Assembly: GCA_052032335.1 (NCBI GenBank)
Contig: JBPEWV010000161.1
Coordinates: forward strand, 1 to 64,000
Direction of reading: 5' to 3'
Origin: Pleionea sp052032335
Lineage (GTDB): Bacteria > Pseudomonadota > Gammaproteobacteria > Enterobacterales > Kangiellaceae
DNA: 64,000 bases
Numbering within the stretch: the stretch's first letter is position 1; every line of letters starts with the position of its first letter. Position numbers and translations under genes: made by a program. Below are positions 24,906 to 34,085 of the stretch, one piece after another. Below the pieces are notes generated by a model. That model made no database searches. It saw only the letters and a program-made list of their open reading frames with translations, and was not told where the DNA came from.

Positions 24906-27524
24906 TTACGATGTGCGATTTTCAAATATTAGCTCTCTTCCCGGCTTTCGCATGTTGTAATGGCTGGACATGGTAAAACCGTATGCGCCAGCATTGGCCA
25001 CCAATATGGCATCGCCTTCAAACGATTCTGGCAGCAGTCGATCGATCCCTAATTTATCCGCAGACTCGCAGATCGGGCCAACTACGGTGTACTTTCGCAC
25101 CGCTGGCTGCTTGATTCGGGTCAAATTAACAATCGGATGATAGGCGCCATACAAAGCGGGCCGGAGCAGCGAATTCATTCCGGTCTCGACGCCCAGATAG
25201 CCCGCTCCAGCTTTGCCTTTCAGCTGGGTGACACGCGCAAGAAGCACGCCACATTCGGCAACCACAAAACGGCCAGGCTCTAACCATAGCTCGATACCGC
25301 CCAACAATTGCTTGAGCTTCATCAAAAGATGATCAACCTGTTCTAAGTCAAGTGCCTGTTGCTGGGGTTTCTCGACCACTCCCAGCCCACCTCCCAAGTC
25401 GAGGAATTGCAGCTCTGGAAAATGATTAATCAGTGTTAGAAGAACCTGTCCATTTTCGTACCAGTTGTCTGGGGTTAAAATGCCACTGCCCACATGGCAA
25501 TGAAGACCAACAACATTGATATCCAATTGCTTTATTAGCGGAAGCGAATCGAGCAAGGCATCCATTGGGATGCCAAATTTGGCTTCCCGACCTGCGGTCT
25601 TCACGTGTTGGTGGTGCCCACGCCCGGCACCGGTGTCGATACGCAGCAACACTTTTTGATTTCGCACCATTTCTGGCCATCGTTGTAGAATATACAAGTT
25701 ATCAATGGTCAAGAAGACACCCAGTTCAATCGCTTGTTGATATTCAATTTGAGGCGCAAAATTGGGTGTGAATAAAATTCGTTCACGATCAATGTCGGGA
25801 AATAACGACAACACATAATTGACCTCTTCGATCGAAACGCATTCCAGACCTAATCCGGCTGACTCAACCTGACGTAGAACTTCGTCATTAGAATTAGCTT
25901 TAATGGCATAAAACAACCGATCGATGGCCCTCAATCCTTTCAGCTTCTCTATTTGTTGCGCTACTTTATCGAGAGAATAGACGTAACAATGCCCTTCGCG
26001 CTGAACGATCGACTCCAGTTCTCGCGCACGACTGTACCACCAGCTCTTTAAGCCAAAGCTTTCGCTATCGTTTGCCTGATGGCCAAACAGTTCGGCCCAG
26101 GTCTCTCCAATTTGCCCATTGGATTGAATACTGGAAATCAAGGAGTCGTGCATTTGTTTCACTAATTGAGGGGCTTCGGTTTCTTCGATAACAAAAGTAA
26201 AATTCAGGTTATTAGCGGCTTGAGTCAGCATGTGAACCGAACGATTCTTAAACACTTCAAAGGCCTGACTCAGCTGCGCAATCAACATTCGGATTGAGCT
26301 ACCCACAATACTGATGGCAGCGCAATTCTCAAGCACTGTTACGCGACACATGGTTTCAAGTTCCTGAATCAACAATTTAATTCTGTCTGCACTGATGTTT
26401 TGCGTCAGATTATCCAGGGTAACCGTTACATTGGTTTCAGAAGTAGAAACCTGATCAATCGACAGCCCGTGTTTGTAAAAAATGTTAAACGCCTCAGCCA
26501 GAAAGCCTGGTGTTTGCCACATGTCGGATGTTTCCATAGCCACCAATAACACACCATTTCGAACCGAAATCGCTTTAACCTGTGGCTCCGACTGTTGAAA
26601 ATTTCCGATTAAGGTTCCTTTTTTATCAAGATCGAAGGTTGAGCCAACAAAGACGGGGATCTGGGCCTGTCTTGCCGGTCGCAAACAACGTGGATGCAGT
26701 ACTTTGGCCCCGGTTGAGGCGATTTCCTGGGCTTCTTTGTAATCCAACTCCATTAATTGACGGGCTTCCGGTAAATGGCGAGGGTTGGCCGAAAACATCC
26801 CCGGAACATCGGTCCAGATTTCAAGGCGAGACGCATTCAGCATAACCGCAAAATAGGCAGCTGAAGTGTCTGAGCCACCGCGCCCTAACACAACCGTCTC
26901 ACCGCATGAATTGGACGCAATGAAGCCCTGTGTTATCACCACATCACCCATCTGACACAGTTGTTCGTACTTGTCTTTGGCAAAACTCACCGAACACTCA
27001 GCATTCAGATAACGATCAGCAACCGAGCGATGCCTGCCGCCATCAGAACTCAACCATTCTGTGGCGTCTATCCGAGCCACCGACGGCTCAATGCTTCGAC
27101 TCAGATAGTGATACAATATTGCGGAGCTGAGCTGTTCGCCCATAGACATAATTTTCGCCTGAATGGCGTAATAAGAAGTCAATTCTTCACTTAATAGGGT
27201 TTGATGATTTTGCTTTAATGAGGTTAAAGTCTCGTTCAACAGCTTTTGTAATACGGACTCTTCCGATAAGTCTAATAAATTCAAAAAATAATCATGGCGC
27301 TGCCTCAACTCATCAACAACCGAATCAATATTGATTGACTCCGGTTTAGCCGCCACGGTTTCTAACACATTCGACACACCACTGAATGCAGATACCACCA
27401 ATAAAACCCGTTTTTGCTGCTTCTGGTAGCCGCGCACCAACGAAACGATGTTATTAATAGAGAGAATATCTGAAACACTGGTTCCGCCAAACTTGGCAAC
27501 GACCCAGGGATTACTGTGTGTCAT
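24906..27524 (-). CDS. lysAC: Bifunctional aspartate kinase / diaminopimelate decarboxylase
   Basis: An 872-residue fusion of the first and last enzymes of lysine synthesis. Residues ~1-300 are the aspartokinase catalytic domain (KFGGTSVSD at 11-19, GRGGSDTSA near 220), ~310-460 are two ACT domains that normally give feedback control, and ~495-872 are a PLP-dependent decarboxylase of the LysA family. The PLP lysine is in FYAIKANSN near residue 540, and the HCHVGSG and ESADKLG motifs lie further on. Such fusions are known from some gammaproteobacteria, for example Xanthomonas. It starts 2 bases after the stop of thrC, so aspartate-family genes for threonine and lysine are co-transcribed; dapA is elsewhere in the window. 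Confidence 0.95.
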   Translation of the reverse strand: MTHSNPWVVAKFGGTSVSDILSINNIVSLVRGYQKQQKRVLLVVSAFSGVSNVLETVAAKPESINIDSVVDELRQRHDYFLNLLDLSEESVLQKLLNETLTSLKQNHQTLLSEELTSYYAIQAKIMSMGEQLSSAILYHYLSRSIEPSVARIDATEWLSSDGGRHRSVADRYLNAECSVSFAKDKYEQLCQMGDVVITQGFIASNSCGETVVLGRGGSDTSAAYFAVMLNASRLEIWTDVPGMFSANPRHLPEARQLMELDYKEAQEIASTGAKVLHPRCLRPARQAQIPVFVGSTFDLDKKGTLIGNFQQSEPQVKAISVRNGVLLVAMETSDMWQTPGFLAEAFNIFYKHGLSIDQVSTSETNVTVTLDNLTQNISADRIKLLIQELETMCRVTVLENCAAISIVGSSIRMLIAQLSQAFEVFKNRSVHMLTQAANNLNFTFVIEETEAPQLVKQMHDSLISSIQSNGQIGETWAELFGHQANDSESFGLKSWWYSRARELESIVQREGHCYVYSLDKVAQQIEKLKGLRAIDRLFYAIKANSNDEVLRQVESAGLGLECVSIEEVNYVLSLFPDIDRERILFTPNFAPQIEYQQAIELGVFLTIDNLYILQRWPEMVRNQKVLLRIDTGAGRGHHQHVKTAGREAKFGIPMDALLDSLPLIKQLDINVVGLHCHVGSGILTPDNWYENGQVLLTLINHFPELQFLDLGGGLGVVEKPQQQALDLEQVDHLLMKLKQLLGGIELWLEPGRFVVAECGVLLARVTQLKGKAGAGYLGVETGMNSLLRPALYGAYHPIVNLTRIKQPAVRKYTVVGPICESADKLGIDRLLPESFEGDAILVANAGAYGFTMSSHYNMRKPGRELIFENRTS

Positions 27525-27526
27525 AA

Positions 27527-28894
27527 TTATTTCCTACTGCTGATAAAATTTCGAACCGCGCTGGTTGAGCAAGGTAGTGAAAAACGTTTTTGAGGGGCAG
27601 ACTTTAAAGCCTCAATCGCACTGGGGTATGGAACCGACTGACCGGTGTACTGCTTTATGGTTTCAGCAAACTTTACTGGGTGTGCCGTTGATAGACAAAT
27701 AACATTTTGTTGCGTCGACAAATCAGCCGCACACAATCCAACCGCCGTATGCGGATCAACCATAACGCCCTGATCGGCCATTTGTTTCATTTTTGAACTG
27801 GTTTGTTCGTCCGAAATAGAATACACCTCAAACAACTCGCGCAATTTGTCCATAATTTCAGCTTCTATGGTGAACTCGCCATGGCTCGCCAATGCTTCCA
27901 TTTTCGAGACTATATAGTCGCTGTCGCGATCGGCGAGCTCAAACAGTAAGCGCTCAAAATTCGAAGCCAACTGAATGTCCATCGCCGGACTTAGGGTTAA
28001 CTGAGACTCTGATGGGCGAAAAACACCCTCTCGATAAACTCTGGCCAACAAGTCATTTCGATTACAGGCCACAATAAGCTTGTTCACCGGTAGTCCGGAC
28101 CGATACGCATAATATCCGGCCAGAACATCACCAAAATTTCCTGTCGGGACAGAGAAAGAAACGCCACTGCCTTGTTTCGATGAATCTTGTTGGAAGGCAT
28201 AAAAGTAATACACCATTTGTGCCATAATTCGACACCAGTTTATGGAATTAACCGCCGTCAAGCCGTGACTTTGATTAAATGCGGCATCAGAAAACAGCTG
28301 TTTAACGATACGCTGTGCGTCATCAAAACTGCCATCAACCTCTAATGGATAAATGTTGTCGGCGACGCCCGCAACCATTTGCAATTCTTGCACCTGTGAG
28401 ATTCTACCTTTGGGAAACAACATATAAACCTGGCAATGCTCGATACCGGCCAACCCGGCAATGGCAGCGCCTCCGGTATCACCCGAGGTTGCTCCCAAAA
28501 CAGTCAGAGCCTTGTGCTGACGAGACAGCAAGGACGAAAAGACACGCCCCAGAAACTGCAGTGCAATGTCTTTAAACGCGAGGGTTGGACCGTGAAACAA
28601 CTCCAACACCCTCGCCCCCGGATAATCAACTAAAGCAACCACATCATCGACATCAAAGTTGGCGTAACTACTCTCCACCAAAGCTGAGACTTCACTGGAG
28701 GAAAACTCAGGTGACATGAAGTGGGAAAATACCAAGTCGCAAATAGCACGATATTGAACCGAGTCACCCAGTCTCGAAGCCAGCTCCGGGATTTCTTTAG
28801 GCACATAGAGACCACCATCTTTGGCGAGCCCTTGTAGGGTCACGTCCGAAAATGAGATGCAGTTTGAATGACTACGTGTGCTGATATACCTCAT
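27527..28894 (-). CDS. thrC: Threonine synthase
   Basis: A 455-residue PLP enzyme that makes threonine from phosphohomoserine. The N-terminal ISTR...FSDVTLQGLAKDGGLYVP pattern, the PLP lysine in HGPTLAFKDIALQ (near residue 110) and the TSGDTGGAA motif are all present. Length fits the long gammaproteobacterial form. The ribosome binding site is weak: only AGAATT lies upstream of the ATG, so initiation may be inefficient or helped by leader structure. It is the first gene of the thrC-lysAC operon and diverges from the chalcone isomerase-TonB fusion gene. No hom or thrB gene is in the window. Confidence 0.95.
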   Translation of the reverse strand: MRYISTRSHSNCISFSDVTLQGLAKDGGLYVPKEIPELASRLGDSVQYRAICDLVFSHFMSPEFSSSEVSALVESSYANFDVDDVVALVDYPGARVLELFHGPTLAFKDIALQFLGRVFSSLLSRQHKALTVLGATSGDTGGAAIAGLAGIEHCQVYMLFPKGRISQVQELQMVAGVADNIYPLEVDGSFDDAQRIVKQLFSDAAFNQSHGLTAVNSINWCRIMAQMVYYFYAFQQDSSKQGSGVSFSVPTGNFGDVLAGYYAYRSGLPVNKLIVACNRNDLLARVYREGVFRPSESQLTLSPAMDIQLASNFERLLFELADRDSDYIVSKMEALASHGEFTIEAEIMDKLRELFEVYSISDEQTSSKMKQMADQGVMVDPHTAVGLCAADLSTQQNVICLSTAHPVKFAETIKQYTGQSVPYPSAIEALKSAPQKRFSLPCSTSAVRNFISSRK

Positions 28895-29153
28895 AATTAT
28901 AAGAATTCTAGTAAATTATTCGCCTATTTTGAGAAAATCTCTTGAGAAAACAAAAACTTTTTGGTTATATGAATGATGTGGAACTGTTTTTACAAAAATG
29001 CCGGTTGTATAGCAAGGCACACAAAATATCCAACTCAGTTTCACATCATACACTCCAGGATGAACACCAGTTTATTTTAAGGAATTCAGGCAAATTTTAT
29101 TCGCTTGCAAAGCTTCGGCTTTAGCAGCGATGTTGACATATTTGGAGAGTAGC

Positions 29154-30332
29154 ATGGCATTGGGTCGAAAAATCGGTTTGTTGTTTGTGGCAGCATTATG
29201 CTCATTGTCGGTAATGGCTGCACAAACCGTTACCCTAGAAAACGGTAGTAACCTTGAACTCAAGGGTATTGGGGTTGCGACAGAGTTTCGGACTGAAACA
29301 TACATTGGCGCGTTATACGCTCCGGTTGGGTTTGAGTCGATCGAATTATTTAAAGACTATACCACGCCCAAACGTATGGTGGTCCGTTACATCCCTGAAA
29401 CCTACTCCTATCGCAAAGTCTCACGACACTTTAAAGAACGAATTGCCATGAACAATGATCGTGAAATTTGGCAACCGCTCACTCGCGAAATCATCACTTT
29501 TTCCAGGATATTCAACGATAATTTTGTTCGAGGCGACGAGATTCGACTGGACTTTATCCCCGGCAAAGGAACACAGGTCTACTTAAATGATGTATTGTTC
29601 GAGACCATTGAAAACCCTGAGTTTTTCAATCTTATGCTTGATGCCTGGACCGGTACCGTGCCACCCTCGAAAGCCTTCAAACAAGGTATTATGGGTGAGC
29701 TCAGTGATGCCGATGTAACTGATTTAAAAAACCGCTTTACCAGTTTGGAGCCCATTACAGGTCGATTTACCAAACCCGATAACCAAGTTGCAGCAGCAAC
29801 TCGAACTCAAGCCAAGCAGCCCGAGGTAAAGCAAACACCGAAGCCGAAACCAGAGCCTAAAAAAGAAGTGGCTGAATCTAAGCCCAAACCAGAACCCAAA
29901 AAGGAAGTGGCTGAATCCAAGCCGAATCCAGAACCTAAAAAAGAAGTGGCTGAATCCAAACCCAAGCCGAAGCCAGAACCTAAAAAAGAAGTGGCTGTCG
30001 CCAAACCTGAGCCAGAGCCAGAAGAAGACTTCATTGATGAAGATTTGATTCGAGGTTCTTACGTGCGTGACCTTATTGCTGAAGTGCGTGAAAACCAGGA
30101 GTACCCAAGACGAGCGCTTCTAAACGGAGATAAAGGTGATGGTATGGCCAAAATTACTATCGACCGAGCCGGAGATTTGGTCGAGGTAGAGCTGACTGAA
30201 AGAACGGGCTCGCGAATTCTGGACAAAGCCATTGTTAAAATGGTCAGACGTTCAGCGCCGTTTCAAGGCATCCCGCCAGAGTTGAGCGAAGAGGAATTCA
30301 CCTTTGAGGTTCCCTTTACGTTTACCTTCTAA
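29154..30332 (+). CDS. Exported chalcone isomerase-like domain fused to a TonB C-terminal domain
   Basis: A 392-residue protein. Residues 1-22 are a signal peptide ending MAA; 25-190 a chalcone isomerase-like domain similar to the protein at 24097 (shared TPKRM, late WTGTVPPSKAFKQGIMG region); 229-291 a Pro/Lys/Glu linker made of 13-residue repeats; and 305-392 a TonB-type C-terminal domain with the EYPRRA box and the GDGMAKITIDRAGDLVEVEL strand pair. Classical TonB is anchored by an uncleaved N-terminal helix; here the N-terminus looks cleavable, so the protein may be soluble or the signal may stay as anchor. The start at 29154 follows GGAGAG at good spacing; an in-frame ATG at 29130 is rejected. 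A terminator follows. I know of no named protein with this architecture. Confidence 0.85.
   Translation: MALGRKIGLLFVAALCSLSVMAAQTVTLENGSNLELKGIGVATEFRTETYIGALYAPVGFESIELFKDYTTPKRMVVRYIPETYSYRKVSRHFKERIAMNNDREIWQPLTREIITFSRIFNDNFVRGDEIRLDFIPGKGTQVYLNDVLFETIENPEFFNLMLDAWTGTVPPSKAFKQGIMGELSDADVTDLKNRFTSLEPITGRFTKPDNQVAAATRTQAKQPEVKQTPKPKPEPKKEVAESKPKPEPKKEVAESKPNPEPKKEVAESKPKPKPEPKKEVAVAKPEPEPEEDFIDEDLIRGSYVRDLIAEVRENQEYPRRALLNGDKGDGMAKITIDRAGDLVEVELTERTGSRILDKAIVKMVRRSAPFQGIPPELSEEEFTFEVPFTFTF
29841..30002 (+). repeat. Tandem 39-bp coding repeat (KPKPEPKKEVAES)
   Basis: Four consecutive units at 29841-29879, 29880-29918, 29919-29957 and 29958-30002, the last lengthened by two codons and diverging at its end; a further partial unit follows. 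They encode the Pro/Lys/Glu linker between the two domains. The high DNA identity between units suggests recent slippage, so length may vary among strains. Confidence 0.9.
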
Positions 30333-30358
30333 AAAAGCCTGAGAAAATCGTTTACAAG

Positions 30359-30385
30359 AAAATGCCGGCTTCGAGTCGGCATTTT
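30359..30385. terminator. Bidirectional terminator
   Basis: AAAATGCCG and CGGCATTTT form a 9-base stem with a 9-base loop, with T tracts on both strands. It lies between the convergent chalcone isomerase-TonB gene and the MBL hydrolase gene and can serve both. Confidence 0.8.
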
Positions 30386-30439
30386 ACTTTTCAGACCGGT
30401 GAGCTTTTCGGCAAACTGGTTTGCATTGACAACGATGGT

Positions 30440-31204
30440 TTACTCGACGGTTATCCAGCCGGTTCCCTCACTTTGATCCGCAATAATTAACTCAGCATCG
30501 ATTTCAAGAGAGCTAAACCCTTCCCTGACTAACTCGGGACAGTTATTTTCTTCACTTAGATGAAGCGCCACCACCTTACTTAGCTCAGACTTATCAATTG
30601 CCGCTAATAATTCCAGTGATTGCTTGTTATTCAGGTGACCGTAGTCGCCGGCGATGCGACGTTGCAGTGAAACCGGGTACTTACTGTTTCTTAACATCTC
30701 AAGATCATGATTGAATTCGAGCAACAAAACGTTGGTATTCGAAAGGACGTCGATAATGTGCTGCGTGACTCGCCCGACGTCGGTAATCAAACCCAGTCGC
30801 TGTTCTTTGTATGAAAAGACAAACTGCAAGGGTTCGCGCGCATCATGAGGAACGGTGAAAGGTAATATTTCGAGGTCACCAATGGTAAAAACCTGCTCCC
30901 CCGTAATAGGCGTTAAATTTGCGACAGACTCACAAGAGCGATGCAAGCTGGTTCCGCGGCTGGTATATACGGGCAGCTGAAACTTCCTGGCAACACGCGC
31001 AACGCCACTGGAATGATCGCTGTGTTCATGAGTCACCAAAATCGCAGATAGCTTTTCAACCGGAAAGCCTTTTCTCTCAAGGCGGGTCTTCAGCTCTTTA
31101 ATGCCGTACCCACAGTCGACCAGTACGGCGGTTTCTCCTGCGCTAACCAGAATCGCGTTTCCTTTACTGCCAGAACCTAAGGAAACGCATTTAAATTCAG
31201 ACAA
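30440..31204 (-). CDS. MBL-fold metallohydrolase, YycJ/WalJ-like
   Basis: A 254-residue cytoplasmic metallo-beta-lactamase-fold protein. The SLGSGSKGNA opening and the metal-binding THEHSDH motif (near residues 59-65) are typical of the YycJ group, thought to act as exonucleases or phosphodiesterases; further metal ligands lie in the TDVG and late HL segments. The only in-frame start matching the family N-terminus is a TTG at 31204, 2 bases after the bamC stop, so initiation probably depends on translational coupling with bamC. It ends the dapA-bamC-MBL operon. Confidence 0.85.
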   Translation of the reverse strand: MSEFKCVSLGSGSKGNAILVSAGETAVLVDCGYGIKELKTRLERKGFPVEKLSAILVTHEHSDHSSGVARVARKFQLPVYTSRGTSLHRSCESVANLTPITGEQVFTIGDLEILPFTVPHDAREPLQFVFSYKEQRLGLITDVGRVTQHIIDVLSNTNVLLLEFNHDLEMLRNSKYPVSLQRRIAGDYGHLNNKQSLELLAAIDKSELSKVVALHLSEENNCPELVREGFSSLEIDAELIIADQSEGTGWITVE

Positions 31205-31206
31205 GT

Positions 31207-32298
31207 TTAGTTGCGCCGTTCTCTTTCGGTTCGACCAAATGCTTCCGCCAGATAAGGAAATATCTGAGCCATTTTGCCATCGGATAATGGATTACCGTCG
31301 AGATCGATAAGCGTGATAGTGACAGGGCCTTCATCTCGTCCGCCGACAATCGCTTGATAAGCACCTTCTTCCAAATCCAAAGCCACCCCTTCATCATCAC
31401 TGAACATCGAGGCAAAAAATCCGGGTTCATTGGGTTCAAATTCAAAAAAGTAAGTTGCTTGAGCACGGTCACGATCGGTCAAAGTAAATCCAAATGGCTC
31501 CAGTACTTTTGGTGTTTTTAACCACACTGTTCGCCAATCGGCTTCGGCTACTAAAGCGGCATTGCGGTCAATGTCTTTACTCAGTTTCACCACGAAGCCA
31601 CGTCGCATTTTTTGCAACATCTTGGCGTTTTCGAGACGGTCCAGATAATCCATATAACCAACAAACTCATTTAAAAACTCGGTTGCAATTTTATTGGACA
31701 ACGACAGTTCAACCCATTTGTCTTCGTCATAAGGCATTTTTTGATGGGCAATGTGTTTAACCACGATGCTCACTTCGCCGTTTCGTTCGCCCGGACCTAG
31801 ATTAACTTTGAAGCGGTTACGCTCAAATCGAGGTAACACAGTTCCGAACACCGAGCGCCACCAGGCTTCGTTGTCTTCAACAATCCAATCTGTGACAACT
31901 TCCGACCCCTGCATTTCGATTGCAACACCCTTGTACTCAAAGAACGCTTGCAGCTGACTTTTAAACTCTTCCATGTCCTTCATCCAGAAAACGCCCGGAT
32001 TCTCTGAAACACGATTAACTCGCATCCCCTGACTTACGGCTAAAATTTGCAATGGTGGTCTACGATCCAGTTGCTTGCCCACAGGAGCGTTTGTCGCCTT
32101 TCCTTTCAACTCAGGAACTGGAAGCTCATTAGATAAACGAGATTTATCGTAATCGCTGGGTAAATCGAGAGGCTTCGTTTGCTCGGCCTTCAAATAGTCG
32201 TTGGTTGAATCGTGAATAAGACCTTTCTCGCCATACAACCAACTGCAGCCCGATAACAAACTGGTTGCCGAAACAACCAAAACCCACAAATACTTCAT
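31207..32298 (-). CDS. bamC: Outer membrane assembly lipoprotein BamC
   Basis: A 363-residue lipoprotein with a signal sequence ending in the lipobox LLSGC, followed by the unstructured N-terminal stretch seen in BamC and two helix-grip domains. It belongs to the BAM complex that inserts beta-barrels into the outer membrane. GAGGAGA precedes the ATG at 32298; the TTG at 32301 is less likely. The gene follows dapA by 10 bases, the same order as in E. coli, which supports the assignment even though BamC sequences diverge quickly. Confidence 0.9.
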   Translation of the reverse strand: MKYLWVLVVSATSLLSGCSWLYGEKGLIHDSTNDYLKAEQTKPLDLPSDYDKSRLSNELPVPELKGKATNAPVGKQLDRRPPLQILAVSQGMRVNRVSENPGVFWMKDMEEFKSQLQAFFEYKGVAIEMQGSEVVTDWIVEDNEAWWRSVFGTVLPRFERNRFKVNLGPGERNGEVSIVVKHIAHQKMPYDEDKWVELSLSNKIATEFLNEFVGYMDYLDRLENAKMLQKMRRGFVVKLSKDIDRNAALVAEADWRTVWLKTPKVLEPFGFTLTDRDRAQATYFFEFEPNEPGFFASMFSDDEGVALDLEEGAYQAIVGGRDEGPVTITLIDLDGNPLSDGKMAQIFPYLAEAFGRTERERRN

Positions 32299-32308
32299 CA
32301 ATCTCTCC

Positions 32309-33196
32309 TCACTTCACTAGAGATAAGCGTTGTAATTCTTGTTTAAGCGCTTGTTGACCGCTCTCTAGCGAGGTCAATGGTAATCTTAAACCGTGTTCTA
32401 TTTTTCTCATTTCAGCCAGAGCCCATTTCACTGGAATAGGGTTTGCTTCAACAAACAACAATTCGTGCAGCGCTGCTATGTTTTTCTCAATGCCCCTGGC
32501 TTCATCTAATTTCTGTTCCAGTGTTAAATGACAACGTTGTGCCATCAACTCAGGTACAATGTTGGCGGTGACTGATATAACGCCATGCCCACCCAGTTCC
32601 ATAAAAGTTTGAGAAGTGGCATCGTCACCACTCAATACAGAAAACTGACCTTCATTTAGAGTAATTAGTTCCTTTACGCGTGATAAATCGGCAGTCGCAT
32701 CTTTAATTCCGGCGATGGATTTGTGTTGCGACAACTCTTTTACCGACTCATTGGACAAATCACAAACCGTTCGGCCGGGCACATTATATAGGTAAACGGG
32801 ATGGCGGGCGATATCCGCAACACTGGTAAAGTGTTTAATTAGCCCTTTCTGCGTTGGTTTGACGTAATAGGGACAAACGGTCAAAAAACCATCAATGGGA
32901 TATTCATTCAAAACACGGGTTAGATGCAAAGTCTTTTCCGTTGATGCTGCGCCATTGCCAACGATCACTTTGAATTGATTGTCCCTGACTCCTGAAGAGA
33001 CCTCCAATGAAGCTTCAAGTAGCTGGATGATCTCGGATTCGGACAGTGCGGGAGATTCGCCGGTCGTACCTACAACGACAATTCCATCGGTTCCACTGTC
33101 AATATGCCATTGAACCAGCTGTTTATAAGATGCAACATCAATGGCACCGTCAGATTTAAATGGCGTTACTATTGCAACCAAACTACCTGTTAACAT
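32309..33196 (-). CDS. dapA: 4-hydroxy-tetrahydrodipicolinate synthase
   Basis: A 295-residue class I aldolase that condenses pyruvate with aspartate semialdehyde, the committed step to lysine and diaminopimelate. GTTGE (43-47), Y137 and R142 in YNVPGRT, and the Schiff-base lysine K165 in AGIKDAT are all in place. The start at 33196 has GAGG just upstream and gives normal length; a longer frame to 33235 adds 13 unrelated residues. Lysine feedback may apply as in E. coli, but cannot be judged here. The upstream gap holds a candidate promoter with a 12-base palindrome. Confidence 0.96.
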   Translation of the reverse strand: MLTGSLVAIVTPFKSDGAIDVASYKQLVQWHIDSGTDGIVVVGTTGESPALSESEIIQLLEASLEVSSGVRDNQFKVIVGNGAASTEKTLHLTRVLNEYPIDGFLTVCPYYVKPTQKGLIKHFTSVADIARHPVYLYNVPGRTVCDLSNESVKELSQHKSIAGIKDATADLSRVKELITLNEGQFSVLSGDDATSQTFMELGGHGVISVTANIVPELMAQRCHLTLEQKLDEARGIEKNIAALHELLFVEANPIPVKWALAEMRKIEHGLRLPLTSLESGQQALKQELQRLSLVK

Positions 33197-33250
33197 GATG
33201 GCCTCGTAAAACTGAACCGTTGCAAAATCGGGCATTAAAAAGAGAACGCT

Positions 33251-33279
33251 ATGGTACTGATCAGTATTTGATTGTACAA
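33251..33279 (-). promoter_or_regulatory. Candidate dapA promoter with embedded palindrome
   Basis: On the minus strand, -35 TTGTAC (33274-33279) and -10 TACCAT (33251-33256) are 17 bases apart. The perfect 12-base palindrome TACTGATCAGTA (33255-33266) overlaps the -10 and the spacer, a typical repressor position. Confidence 0.4.
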
Positions 33280-33479
33280 GTCCATGATATTGCTTTCATT
33301 TAATGCTTGTTTTTAAAAGACTTTTTAGACTTATCTCAGCGAACCATTTACTCAATTTCAAACTCTTTATTGCATCGATAGTTAAATTGTATGCTTTTCA
33401 ATCAATTGAGCTTAAACTACTGACAAGAGTTATATTAGGCTTTACACTGCGCAACAATCTCAAAACTAGTTTAACGCAT

Positions 33480-34013
33480 ATGAGTACCCGATTAATTATT
33501 TCAGCGATAGCCCCAAACCGACCTAGCATGGCCAATGACTTGGCACATTTAATTCAAGATTTTGGAGCAACCATACTTGAAGGCCATATGACGGTAATGA
33601 GCAAAGAGTTTGCTGTAATTATGGAAGTAACTGGGCCCTGGAATGCCTTGGCAAAGCTGGAACATCAACTGCCATTAAAGGCGCATCAACTTGATATGCT
33701 GACAATGATTAAACGATCGGAGTCGGTCGAAGAGTCAGAACCCACCACCGCTTATCGAGTCATCGTCTCCACGGTTGAAGATCGCGGCATCATTAACCAA
33801 CTGACGCATTTTTTCGCCGACAACACTATCAATATAGAAGAACTCAATTGCCGAACCTATCTGGCTCCACACAGTGAAGACTTAATGGGGGAAGTGAAAC
33901 TCACCGTCACTTTATCTGAAAATCAAAGCATCGACGAAATTCGAACAAAGTTTGAACAGTTTTGCCAAGAAACAAAACTCAACGCCGAAATCACTCCGCT
34001 AAAAAACTCTTAG
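33480..34013 (+). CDS. gcvR: Glycine cleavage system transcriptional repressor-like ACT protein
   Basis: A 177-residue protein with two ACT domains (about residues 1-85 and 95-170), the structure of GcvR, which in E. coli binds GcvA and blocks activation of the glycine cleavage genes. Identification is strengthened by position: gcvR lies between dapA (divergent) and bcp as in E. coli. The ATG at 33480 gives normal length and the family N-terminus; the frame is open back to 33303, but that extension looks like untranslated leader. No clear Shine-Dalgarno sequence is present. Confidence 0.85.
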   Translation: MSTRLIISAIAPNRPSMANDLAHLIQDFGATILEGHMTVMSKEFAVIMEVTGPWNALAKLEHQLPLKAHQLDMLTMIKRSESVEESEPTTAYRVIVSTVEDRGIINQLTHFFADNTINIEELNCRTYLAPHSEDLMGEVKLTVTLSENQSIDEIRTKFEQFCQETKLNAEITPLKNS

Positions 34014-34085
34014 CAGATGTTGCAAGGTTAAAATTATTGGCGTAGATTTAGAGTATCTGATAACGAATTTACTGGAGAACAGGCA

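Noticed and set aside
28942..29124. 60-codon plus-strand frame between thrC and the CHI-TonB gene
   Set aside because: It opens with TTG, lacks a ribosome binding site and has no recognisable composition; the region is more likely the divergent promoter region.
29841..30002. Regular repeats resembling a small CRISPR array
   Set aside because: Units are contiguous, in frame and coding for a Pro/Lys linker; there are no spacers.
33303..33479. N-terminal extension of the gcvR frame
   Set aside because: The extension has no ribosome binding site, is not part of the ACT fold and lies in the expected promoter region.
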